This document shows, in pieces, positions 10,925-20,100 of a DNA stretch of 64,000 bases; the first letter of the stretch is position 1, and each line of letters opens with the position of its first letter. A model generated the notes under the pieces. That model saw nothing but the letters and a program-made list of their open reading frames with translations. It did no database searches and was not told the origin of the DNA. The stretch is from Bacteroidota bacterium (GTDB lineage: Bacteria > Bacteroidota > Bacteroidia > B-17B0 > Aurantibacillaceae). The position numbers and the translations under genes were made by a program. Location: positions 186,001 to 250,000 of the forward strand of contig CAUJCR010000002.1 of assembly GCA_963169355.1 (NCBI GenBank), read 5' to 3'.

Positions 10925-12577
10925 ATGCACTTAAAATATTTTCTAATAATTCTATTATCTAAACTAAGTTTAGTTTCTCAAATAACCTGTTCTCAGTTCT
11001 CAACCTATTTTGGCAATAATCAATTTGATGAAATTAAATCGGTTTGTGTAGATTCTAAAAGAAACAGCTACGTAATAGGAAACACATACAGTACTAACTT
11101 ACCAATTACATTGGGCTTGGTTAACGACACCGCATCAGGCGACTATGATGTATTTATTGCAAAATTTGATAGCTGTGGAGCTTTAATTTGGTGTACTTAT
11201 TTTGGAGGAACCGGATTTGATAGCGCCGAAAAAATGAGTTTAACAATTGATAGTAATATTATTTTTTGTGGTTTCACCTCAAGTATAAATATTCCCATTA
11301 CAACTAGTGTATTTCAATCAAATAATTTAGGGGGTTATGACTCTTATATTGTAAAGATTTCTCCTAATGGCCAATTAATTTGGAGTACTTATTTTGGAAA
11401 AAATGGTGGCGATATGGCTTATGACCTTAGCATCGACTATAACAATAACATTATTATTGGTGGCACCACCACAAGTACAAATTTATACACTACTCCTTCT
11501 TCATTCCAACCTAATCATAAAGGCAATATGGATGCCTTTATTGCAAAATTTAATAGTTCTGGTGTTTTAAAATGGTGTACCTATTTTGGAGGTAATGGTA
11601 GCGAAGACATTCATGCACTTACTTCGGACAATTATGGAAATATCATAGGGGTTGGCGAATCTTTTAGCACAAATTTAAACACCAGTACTGGGGCATTTCA
11701 ATCTTTTAAAAATGGAGCTTCTGATGTTTATATTATTAAGTTGGACTCTTTGGGTAATCGCATTTTTTCAACCTATTATGGAGGAGACTCCTCAGACGAT
11801 GCATGGGGTGTAGCTTGCGACAATAATCAAAATATTTATATTGCGGGACAATCAAAGAGTTCAGATTTTTATACAACTACAAACTGTTTTCAAGATACTA
11901 ATGCTGGCTATTTAGATTGCTTTGTTTCAAAATGGGATGCTACTGGCAATTTATTACGCGCCACATTATTGGGAGGTACAGGTAACGATTTTACAAGCAG
12001 ATTAGAACTCTTAAATCAAAATCAATTGATAATTCTAGCTAAAACAGAAAGTGCTAGCTTACCTATTTATCCTAATAGTTTTCAAACTATTCTTAATGGT
12101 AACTATGACGTTTATCTAGCGGTATTTGATACTGACTCTTTATATCCTAATTGGTCTAGTTATTATGGAGGAATAACTGATGATTCTGGTAATGATATTA
12201 ATATCATAAATTCTAATAACGTGATATTTACTGGTTCATCTAATAGTACAGATTATCCTGTAAGTAGCAACGCCTTTCAACCAAATCTAAGCGCTAATAA
12301 TGATGGCATTATAACTAAATTAATGTTGCCTAATGATTATAGTACTTCATTAATTGAATTAAATAAGAAAAAAACATTTCAAGTTTACCCAAATCCATTT
12401 AATAATGTGCTCTTTGTAAAAAATCATCAGGAAGACTCCTATTTTACTATCAAAAACTTATTAGGTGAAATAATTATTGAAGGTAAAAATCCGTCACAAA
12501 TATCTACACAACAACTGGTAAGTGGCGTTTATGTTTTCACCTTAAATGGGCACTCTCAATTAATTACCAAGGAATAA
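10925..12577 (+). CDS. SBBP-repeat beta-propeller protein with T9SS type A sorting domain
   Basis: 550 aa. After a signal peptide (MHLKYFLIILLSKLSLVSQITCSQ) come about seven repeats of 55-65 aa with the pattern DxFIAKFxxxGxLxWxTYFGGxGxDxxxxxxxDxxxNIIxxGxTxS, typical of SBBP repeats that fold as a beta-propeller. The last ~65 residues form a type A T9SS sorting domain (VYPNPFNNVLFVKN ... GEIIIEGKN ... LVSGVYVFTLNG). The protein should therefore be exported by T9SS to the cell surface or medium. It stands alone between a divergent adhesin gene and a convergent desaturase gene (3 bp between stops). Its binding partner is unknown. It is the only type A CTD protein in the window. Confidence 0.88.
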   Translation: MHLKYFLIILLSKLSLVSQITCSQFSTYFGNNQFDEIKSVCVDSKRNSYVIGNTYSTNLPITLGLVNDTASGDYDVFIAKFDSCGALIWCTYFGGTGFDSAEKMSLTIDSNIIFCGFTSSINIPITTSVFQSNNLGGYDSYIVKISPNGQLIWSTYFGKNGGDMAYDLSIDYNNNIIIGGTTTSTNLYTTPSSFQPNHKGNMDAFIAKFNSSGVLKWCTYFGGNGSEDIHALTSDNYGNIIGVGESFSTNLNTSTGAFQSFKNGASDVYIIKLDSLGNRIFSTYYGGDSSDDAWGVACDNNQNIYIAGQSKSSDFYTTTNCFQDTNAGYLDCFVSKWDATGNLLRATLLGGTGNDFTSRLELLNQNQLIILAKTESASLPIYPNSFQTILNGNYDVYLAVFDTDSLYPNWSSYYGGITDDSGNDINIINSNNVIFTGSSNSTDYPVSSNAFQPNLSANNDGIITKLMLPNDYSTSLIELNKKKTFQVYPNPFNNVLFVKNHQEDSYFTIKNLLGEIIIEGKNPSQISTQQLVSGVYVFTLNGHSQLITKE

Positions 12578-12580
12578 TGT

Positions 12581-13525
12581 CTAGGTTTTCTTCTTAGAAT
12601 TTGATTCTATAATCTGCGCATCAACTTCCGATTTATACTTACCCGACAAAATCATTTTAAAAGGATATAAAAATTGGCCTAAAAAAGTAGTAGGCATGTT
12701 TTTTTGGTCAGGCACACCAATAATCGGTGTTTTATCTTTAGGCACATAATAAAAACCAAAAATAATATCCCAAATATTTAAAATACTAGCATAATTTACA
12801 CCTAGTTTTCTTGGAATATTCTTTGCATGATGCCAAGCATGTGTTTCGGGAGTATTAATGATGTAATTTAAAAATCCCCATTTTACTTTTATATTACTAT
12901 GTGTAAAGAAACCCCACACATTTTGCACAGTAATTTGAAACAAATAATAATCTACCACCGAATATCCTATCAAAGCAAATGGAATATAAATGAGTGGTTT
13001 AAATACAAACATCTCTACAAAGTGGAATCTACGTGTTGATGCTGCTCCCAGTGTATCTTGTGCATGATGTATTTTATGAAAAATCCATAAAAAATCGAAG
13101 CGATGTAATAAATAATGCGCTACAAATTCACAAAAATCTTGAAGTAAAAACATGATAAGAACCTGTAACGCAGGATTCCAAGAAGTGATATCAGCTACTT
13201 TTAAATTATGTATGCCAAATGCGCCTAATCCTTTTAAAAAAATCAACTCAGTTACTGCACATATTCCAAATAATCCTATTGAATAAACAATAATATCATT
13301 AAACAATACATAAAATATATCTAACCAAAAACCTTTTCTAGTGATTGTTCCATGTTGGCGTTGTTTAGGTAAAATAACCTCTAAAGCAAAACAAAATAAA
13401 TACGCTAGTAAAACACAATAATAAACATTATCAAACGCTGGATGTTTAAGATGATAGATTGTATCATTATAAATCATCTTTGTACTTTCGGTAAAAGTTT
13501 TTGATATTTCAGCAAATAAAGACAC
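12581..13525 (-). CDS. Sterol desaturase / fatty acid hydroxylase family membrane enzyme
   Basis: 314-aa integral membrane protein with the di-iron histidine clusters of the fatty-acid hydroxylase superfamily: HxxxH at 137-141 (HYLLH), HxxHH at 150-154 (HKIHH), and a later HAWHH cluster. Several hydrophobic helices surround them. Members hydroxylate or desaturate lipids, carotenoids or sterol-like molecules at the cytoplasmic membrane; the substrate here is unknown. The track start is a GTG (13525); the next Met in frame is residue 17. A -7 box TAAATTTG lies 21 nt before the GTG, which supports that start. It faces the SBBP gene and diverges from the glycosyltransferase-like gene. Confidence 0.88.
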   Translation of the reverse strand: MSLFAEISKTFTESTKMIYNDTIYHLKHPAFDNVYYCVLLAYLFCFALEVILPKQRQHGTITRKGFWLDIFYVLFNDIIVYSIGLFGICAVTELIFLKGLGAFGIHNLKVADITSWNPALQVLIMFLLQDFCEFVAHYLLHRFDFLWIFHKIHHAQDTLGAASTRRFHFVEMFVFKPLIYIPFALIGYSVVDYYLFQITVQNVWGFFTHSNIKVKWGFLNYIINTPETHAWHHAKNIPRKLGVNYASILNIWDIIFGFYYVPKDKTPIIGVPDQKNMPTTFLGQFLYPFKMILSGKYKSEVDAQIIESNSKKKT

Positions 13526-13546
13526 TAATACTATTTTGATTACTTA

Positions 13547-13554
13547 CAAATTTA
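13547..13554 (-). promoter_or_regulatory. -7 promoter box for the sterol desaturase-like gene
   Basis: The minus strand reads TAAATTTG, an exact TAnnTTTG match, ending 21 nt before the GTG start at 13525. Confidence 0.5.
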
Positions 13555-13581
13555 TGTAAATTTAATCTTAATTTATAGCAA

Positions 13582-15453
13582 ATGAAATTTTTACAACATT
13601 ATCTTAATAAGGAACACTTAATTATAATTCTTATCGTTATCTTATTTTATGGAAACACCTTAAATAATAATTATTCTTTAGATGATAGTTTTGTAACCAA
13701 TAAAAATAACATTACAGCATTAGGATTAAAATCTATTCCACGAATTTTAAAATCGCCTTATATTGATGGCAATGAGGGGTTCAAGTTTGATTACCGCCCA
13801 ATTGTAAAAATCTCTTTTGCTATTGAACATGAACTTTTTGGAGTAAGCCCGAAAACCTCTCATTTAATTAATATTTTACTCTATATTATTGGTTTATTTG
13901 TCTTATTAAAGGTTTTAAAGATTCTATTCTTTAATCTAGACTCCAGAATTCCTCTGCTTACTGTTTTACTATTTGCAATTTTACCCATACACACCGAGGT
14001 GGTTTCGAGTATAAAAAATAGAGACGTGTTGCTATGTTTTATTTTTAGTTTATTAGCCCTTAAAAACAGTTTACAATTTTATGAAAGCACTCCTAAAAAA
14101 TGGAAACATCTATTATATGCTATTGCGTTCTTATATATTGCTTTACTAAGTAAATATGATGCCTTACCATACATTGCTATTATCCCAATATGCGTGTTTA
14201 TAAAGCAGCAAAAAAACTATCAACAGTTCGTTCTCTTGTTTGTACTGTGCGCTATTATTTTTATTTTAATAAAAGTTACTAGAAAAAATGTGCTCGACTC
14301 CGAGGAGATGAAGCGTCACTCCTACTTTTTTGAAAATCCACTTTACCTTATTAAAGACATCAAACTAAAATTAATAACTGCGGTAAATGTTTTAGGTTTC
14401 TACATACAACAATGTATTTTACCCTTTAAGATGTGTTGTTATTATGGTTTTGATACCATTCCTTATAACAAAATAAGTTTGCATGGTTATATGGGTTTAA
14501 TTTCTATTCCTTTCTTAATTTACTATCTCATTAAATCTTTTCTTCAAAAAGAAACTATTTTATTTATTGGTATTTTTATTTTCACTGCCTCTATCTCAAT
14601 GTATCTTAATCTTGTAAAACCAGCCGTAGGAATAGTAGCCGATCGTTTTGCTTTTTTTAGTTCATTAGGTATAGTATTAATAGTTATGCATTTTGTTTCT
14701 AAATACCTGCTTTTAAATCCTGATAAAAAGAGACTTCTAATCATATTCTCAGGCGCTGTATTTGTAGTATGTTTATATATTACTATTACAAGAAATAATG
14801 AATGGAAAGACCAAAAGAGTATTATAGAAGCTGATGTAAAAAAATATCCAAATAACGTTTATCTAAATTATTTATGGGCAAAGCAAATTGTGAAACACTC
14901 ACAGGAGAATAGCAATATCATCTCTGCTCAACAACAAAAAGATAATTTTCTTAATGCAAAAGCATTTCTCGAAAAATCAATAAACTCTGATGGCAAGTAT
15001 CCTAACTCCTTAAACTTTATGTCTTATGTGCTTGTTTATCTTCTTAATGATTTTCAAGGCGCGTTACCATATATCGAGAAGTCTTTAAAAATTCGAGAAA
15101 CTGCTGAATTATTATATTACAAAGGCATTTGTAAATGGGAACTTAAGCAAAAAGATAGTTGTGAATATTTTCTGCTTAAGAGTATTGAGAAAGATAGTGT
15201 GTTTTATAATTCTTATGGGTTTTTATTGTATAATTATACTCAAGACAAAGCATTTGATAAATCTCTACAAGTCTTAAACAAGGCTATAGAACGAGGTGTA
15301 AAATCTGTAGAGATATATAACTTACTTGGTAAAACCTATTGGCAAACAAATAATAATCAGTTAGCAAACAAATATTATAACCTTGCCCTTGAAATCGATC
15401 CTTCAAACCAAGAAGCTATTAAAATGGAAAAAGCAACTGCACAAAATAATTAA
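13582..15453 (+). CDS. TMTC-like GT-C membrane glycosyltransferase with C-terminal TPRs
   Basis: 623 aa. The first ~400 residues are a polytopic membrane region of roughly 10 helices. An acidic motif after the first helix (NNYSLDDSFVTNKN) and the segment DYRPIVKISFAIEHELFGVSPKTSHLINILLY match the N-terminal region of TMTC/PMT-type GT-C glycosyltransferases, as does LPIHTEVVSSIKNRDVL. The last ~200 residues hold TPR units (ALPYIEKSLKIRETAELLYYKGIC; VEIYNLLGKTYWQTNNNQLANKYYNLALEIDPSN). Family members transfer sugars from lipid carriers to proteins on the outer side of the membrane. Acting on exported proteins is an inference. Catalytic activity is not provable from sequence. It starts 57 bp from a divergent gene. 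Confidence 0.75.
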   Translation: MKFLQHYLNKEHLIIILIVILFYGNTLNNNYSLDDSFVTNKNNITALGLKSIPRILKSPYIDGNEGFKFDYRPIVKISFAIEHELFGVSPKTSHLINILLYIIGLFVLLKVLKILFFNLDSRIPLLTVLLFAILPIHTEVVSSIKNRDVLLCFIFSLLALKNSLQFYESTPKKWKHLLYAIAFLYIALLSKYDALPYIAIIPICVFIKQQKNYQQFVLLFVLCAIIFILIKVTRKNVLDSEEMKRHSYFFENPLYLIKDIKLKLITAVNVLGFYIQQCILPFKMCCYYGFDTIPYNKISLHGYMGLISIPFLIYYLIKSFLQKETILFIGIFIFTASISMYLNLVKPAVGIVADRFAFFSSLGIVLIVMHFVSKYLLLNPDKKRLLIIFSGAVFVVCLYITITRNNEWKDQKSIIEADVKKYPNNVYLNYLWAKQIVKHSQENSNIISAQQQKDNFLNAKAFLEKSINSDGKYPNSLNFMSYVLVYLLNDFQGALPYIEKSLKIRETAELLYYKGICKWELKQKDSCEYFLLKSIEKDSVFYNSYGFLLYNYTQDKAFDKSLQVLNKAIERGVKSVEIYNLLGKTYWQTNNNQLANKYYNLALEIDPSNQEAIKMEKATAQNN

Positions 15454-15492
15454 CTTTAAAAGCTTTTTAAACATCTCATTTATTTCGGAACC

Positions 15493-16086
15493 ATGCCCTT
15501 AGAAAATTTTAAACGATATATTCAACATCATACTCAACTTAGCGATACTCATTTTAATGAGCTTACTAGAAATATCAGAGTTGAAGTTGTAAAAAAACAT
15601 ACACGCTTATTAAACCAAGGCGAGGTGTGTCGTTTTTCTTTTTTTGTTTCTAAAGGTTTATTGCGGTTATATACATTAGACCAACAAGGAAAAGAATTTG
15701 TTATACAATTTGCACCTGAAGATTGGATTGTAGGCGATAGGAGTAGTGCTTATTTTAACCAAGCATCTGATTATTTTATTGATTGCATAGAGGATTCTGA
15801 AATCGTTTTTATAGATAAGCAACTCATTGATAAAGCATCGGATATTGATAAAAATTTCAGAACATATTTTGATACCTTATTACACAATCATATTAGGCAC
15901 ATACAAAAAAGAATTAGTTTTTTACTTTGTGCAACCGCCGAACAGCGTTATATGGAGTTTGTTAACTTATATCCTGATTTAATGCTACGTGCTCCACAAT
16001 GGATGATTGCTTCTTATTTAGGTATTACACCCGAAAGTCTAAGCAGAGTGAGAAAAGAATTAGCAAAAAAACATTTTAAGCTTTAA
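15493..16086 (+). CDS. Crp/Fnr family transcriptional regulator
   Basis: 197 aa. The N-terminal cyclic-nucleotide-binding-type beta-roll (about residues 15-115) includes LLNQGEVCRFSFFVSKGLLRLYTLDQQGKEFVIQFAPEDWIVGD. A C-terminal winged helix-turn-helix (about 150-197) ends with PQWMIASYLGITPESLSRVRKELAKK, the recognition helix. There are no N-terminal cysteines for an FNR iron-sulphur cluster, so an effector cannot be named. It lies 81 bp upstream of a pirin gene in the same direction, a common pairing in Bacteroidota, so the pirin is its likely target. The intergenic gap carries a dyad near the pirin promoter. Confidence 0.92.
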   Translation: MPLENFKRYIQHHTQLSDTHFNELTRNIRVEVVKKHTRLLNQGEVCRFSFFVSKGLLRLYTLDQQGKEFVIQFAPEDWIVGDRSSAYFNQASDYFIDCIEDSEIVFIDKQLIDKASDIDKNFRTYFDTLLHNHIRHIQKRISFLLCATAEQRYMEFVNLYPDLMLRAPQWMIASYLGITPESLSRVRKELAKKHFKL

Positions 16087-16102
16087 TCATATATAATTTT
16101 CT

Positions 16103-16122
16103 TATCATACATCAAGATGATA
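16103..16122. promoter_or_regulatory. Dyad upstream of pirin, candidate Crp/Fnr operator
   Basis: TATCAT-N8-ATGATA, with a CATC-AA-GATG dyad overlapping its centre. It ends 15 bp before the pirin -7 box, where it would cover the -33 region. That it binds the adjacent Crp/Fnr regulator is an inference from position only. Confidence 0.3.
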
Positions 16123-16137
16123 TCTAAACTTGTGCCG

Positions 16138-16145
16138 TAACTTTG
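16138..16145 (+). promoter_or_regulatory. -7 promoter box for the pirin gene
   Basis: TAACTTTG, an exact TAnnTTTG match, ending 22 nt before the pirin ATG. It shows that pirin can be transcribed separately from the regulator upstream. Confidence 0.6.
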
Positions 16146-16167
16146 TATTCAATAAAATATTATAATT

Positions 16168-17040
16168 ATGGCGCAAAGAGAAATAGAAGTTATTATAGCC
16201 CCAAGAAAGCCTCACTTTGTTGGTGATGGTTTTAGAGTACATAATTTTATTCCTTCAACAATAAGTATGGAACAAATGAGTCCGTTTATTATGTTGGATT
16301 ATGGTTCTAAATTTTATTTTCCACCTAGCGACAAACCAAGAGGCGTGAATGTGCATCCACATCGTGGATTTGAGACAGTAACAATTGCTTATAAAGGAAA
16401 AGTAGCACATCATGATAGTGCTGGAAATAGTGGTATTATTGGCGAAGGCGATGTGCAATGGATGACTGCTGCTTCGGGGGTTTTACACAAAGAATATCAC
16501 GAAGAAACGTTTAGTAAAGAAGGTGGCGATTTTCAAGTAGTGCAATTGTGGGTAAATCTACCTGCCAAAGACAAAATGTCGAGTCCAAAATATCAAGAAT
16601 TACCTAATGATAAAATTAATAAAGTACAACTTAGTAATCATGCAGGAGAAGTTGAAGTAATTGCAGGTAACTATAATCACGTTAAAGGTAGTGCTAGTAC
16701 ATTTACGCCTATTCACTTATTAAATGTAAAACTTCATAAAAACGGGAGTAGTGCATTTCAATTTCCAACTGCATATAACACGGCACTTTTGGTAATAGAA
16801 GGAAAAATTAAAGTAAACGATACCGAAGTAAATACAGACCACCTAGTTGTATTTAAACACAATGATGAAACATTTAATATACAGGCTGTAGAAGAAGCTA
16901 AAGTGCTTATTATGAGTGGAGAGCCTATTCACGAGCCTATTGCAGCACACGGGCCATTTGTAATGAACACTAAAGCAGAAATAATTCAGGCTTTTGAAGA
17001 CTATAATAAAGGAAAGTTTGGGTATTTAGAAGAAGAATAA
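16168..17040 (+). CDS. Pirin family cupin protein
   Basis: 290 aa, the usual pirin length. The N-terminal cupin carries the metal-binding signature: NVHPHRGFETVTIAYKG, then AHHDSAGN, GDVQWMTAASGVLHKEYHEE. The C-terminal cupin (about residues 175-290) ends with the conserved GEPIHEPIAAHGPFVMNT segment. Pirins bind iron; some degrade quercetin and others act as redox-responsive co-regulators, and the sequence does not distinguish these roles. It follows a Crp/Fnr gene and has its own -7 box, so it is probably regulated by that protein. Confidence 0.93.
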   Translation: MAQREIEVIIAPRKPHFVGDGFRVHNFIPSTISMEQMSPFIMLDYGSKFYFPPSDKPRGVNVHPHRGFETVTIAYKGKVAHHDSAGNSGIIGEGDVQWMTAASGVLHKEYHEETFSKEGGDFQVVQLWVNLPAKDKMSSPKYQELPNDKINKVQLSNHAGEVEVIAGNYNHVKGSASTFTPIHLLNVKLHKNGSSAFQFPTAYNTALLVIEGKIKVNDTEVNTDHLVVFKHNDETFNIQAVEEAKVLIMSGEPIHEPIAAHGPFVMNTKAEIIQAFEDYNKGKFGYLEEE

Positions 17041-17115
17041 TTATTACTTTATTGATTTAGTAAGTATTTTAACATATAGGGGCTAGCCCTCTAAGCAAGC
17101 TAGGCTCGATTTTTG

Positions 17116-17133
17116 ATATTTGTTTACAAATAT
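17116..17133. promoter_or_regulatory. Perfect inverted repeat ATATTTGT-TT-ACAAATAT upstream of the 1604-aa adhesin
   Basis: An 18-bp dyad with 8-bp perfect arms and a 2-bp centre, ending 15 bp before the ATG of the adhesin gene. Its size and position fit an operator for a dimeric regulator, or a short hairpin in the 5' UTR. The regulator is unknown. Confidence 0.4.
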
Positions 17134-17148
17134 TAACACTCGTTTCTC

Positions 17149-20100
17149 ATGCAAAAAATATTTACTTCTGCTCTTGTCTTATTTTTATTTATTGGAAATT
17201 TTATTATCAAAGGGCAAAATCTTGTTGTTAATCCTAGCTTTGAGTTAACTTCAAGTAACTGTTCAAACATAGGTGGTGAAGGTTACACTACCGATTTATT
17301 AAACTGGGATGACGCTAACTCTGGCGCCGATAGTTGCTCTTCTCCTGATTTATTTTCTGCTTGTAATATTATTATGGGTATGCCCACGCCTATTAATATG
17401 CCTAATTCGGTATTAGGTTATCAATATTCAAGAACTGGAACTAGACACGCAGGTATCATTTTGCATGAAGCCTTAGATCAGTATAGAGAATATATTGAAG
17501 GAATGACTTCAAGTCCTTTAGTTGCTGGACAACAATATTGTGTTTCGATGTATGTGAGTTTAGCAAACAATGTTCAATTTGCTTGTAATAATATAGGTGT
17601 AAAATTCTATAACTCCTTGTTTCAAAGAAACGCCTGCCCTGGAACGAGTAATTCATTAATTAGCTTAACTCCCGACTTGAACTACACTTGTACACCCATT
17701 ATGGATACAATGAATTGGGTTAGATTAGAGTGGACCTACACGGCAGTGGGAGGAGAATCTTATTTTGTAATTGGAAATTTTTACAACAACGCTGGGACGA
17801 CTATTGTAACTAATCCTGGTGGATCTTTAATGAATCCTTATGCTTATTACTATATTGATGATGTTAGTATTATTCCAAGCCCTTGTTGTTATGCCGATAT
17901 TGCCAGTGTTGCAAACCCTTGTGAAAACGGAGCAGCTATAACGCTTACAGCTACTCCTGGCCTTGGCGCTGTATGCACGCAAACCATTAGTGGAACATGG
18001 GCTGGCGCTGGTATCACTAACTCTGTAACGGGTGTATTTAATCCATCGGTAGCAGGTGCAGGTGTACACACTGTGAGTTTTAGCTTAGCTTGTGGTTATA
18101 CAGCTACTACCAATATTACCGTATCACCTTGTACTACCTTGAGTGTATGTAAAGAGGCTAATGGTTCATTAACAGTATCTAACGGTGTGCCTACTTATAC
18201 ATGGTCAACTTTTGTCCCGGCTTCATCCACACCTATTACAAATCAAGCTCAATGTCAGGCTTGTGGATATACATGGATGGGTTTCCCACTTAATCAATGT
18301 ATGAATGGTGTTACACCAGTTACCAGTTGTTCAACTCCTGCTACTTGGTCGGTATATGCCACTGGCAGCAACGCGATGCCTCCAGGAGGTTCAACGCAAA
18401 TACAGGTTGTAGATGCCGCAGGAACTACGATGACACTTAACCCAGCAACTGTTGCCCCTTGTACATCTACCACCTGTCCTACATTAACTATGTCTGTTAC
18501 ATCGCAAACAAATGTAAATTGTTTTGGTGCTAATACAGGTACAGCCACTATAAATACTACTGGAGGTACAGGTCCTTACACTTATACTTGGATGCCAGGT
18601 AGTTTGTCGGGTGCTTCGCAAACTAATTTGGGAGCTGGAACATACACTATTAATATTACTGATGCTAATAATTGTACTGGCACTGGCACGGTGCTTATTA
18701 CGCAGCCATCCACCTCTCTTACTGCTGTTATAACAGCAACTACTGCAGCTGGTTGTGGTAGTAGTGGAACAACTACCGCTACTTTTTGGACAGAAGATTT
18801 TGGAACTGGTTGTAACCAAGGGGCACTTGCCTCGGCTTATACTGGCACTAATGGTGCTTGGACTGTAACCAATACTGGCACTAACGATCCAGATGCTAAC
18901 CAATGGTATGTGAGCGCTACCGAATCGGGCATGGGTGCTGGTAATTGTGGAGATGGTTGTTTGGGTACAGGAACTAATAATAGAACTTTACATATAGCTA
19001 ATGTTTCTACATCGCCTGCGGCTTTTATATTCTGTCCAAGTGGAGATTGCGGTGCCGCTTACGATACAGGTATTGGATTTAATAATGTACGAGCTGATAA
19101 ACGTGCTGAATCCCCAACTATTAACTGCACGGGACAATCTAATATTTCTTTAACGTTTAATTATATTGAGGGTGGCGAAACAACATTAGACGATGCAACA
19201 CTTTGGTATTTTGATGGTAGTACTTGGACACAAATTGATAACATGCCTAAAACAACTACATGTGGTAGTGGTCAAGGACAATGGGCTGCTAGAACTTTAA
19301 CCTTACCAGCTAGTGCTAATAATAATGCAAATGTTAAGCTAGGTTTTAGATGGGTAAATAATGATAATGGTGCAGGCTCCGATCCTTCATTTGCGGTAGA
19401 TGATATTGTTTTATCAGCAAGTTCGGGTTCGGGTAGCGGAACAGGCGCAGCTACTGTAACTGCTTCGGGAGGAACACTTGGTTACAACTATAGTTGGGCA
19501 CCAAGCGGTGGCACAAGCTCTGCTGCTAGTGGATTAAACGCTGGTACTTATACTGTTACGGTTACTGACTCTAAAAATTGTACCGCTACGGCTGTAGCTA
19601 ATATTACTTCTACTGGTGGACCAACACTTTCGGTAACATCACAAACTAATGTAAACTGTTTTGGTGCTAATACAGGTACAGCTACTATAAGCGCTATGGG
19701 AGGTACAGGACCTTACACATATACATGGACACCAGGAAATCTATCTGGTGCTTCTCAAACTAGTTTGGGTGCAGGAACATATACTATCAATGTGAGCGAT
19801 GCTAATGGTTGTGTAGGCAGCAGTACATTATCTATTACTCAACCAACTGCTGCCTTAAGTGGCGTTATATCCAATTCAACCAATCCAGGTTGTGGTTCTA
19901 GTAATGGTTCAGCTACAGTTACAGCTAGTGGCGGAACACCAGCCTATACCTATAGTTGGGTGCCTAATGGAGGAAGTGGAAACTCAGCATCTAACTTATC
20001 ATCAGGTTCTAACTCGGTTACAATTACAGATGCTAATGGTTGTACAAATACAGTAGTTGTAACTTTAAGTTCTGCAGGCGGGCCAACACTTTCGATAGCT

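Noticed and set aside
17081-17090. GGGCTAGCCC palindrome near 17.08 kb as a terminator for pirin
   Set aside because: Short self-complementary palindrome without a loop or following T-tract; mentioned only as a possible site.
18484-18903. 139-aa minus-strand ORF inside the 1604-aa adhesin gene
   Set aside because: Ser/Thr-rich low-complexity shadow of the repeat-rich plus-strand gene; no start context or recognisable domain.
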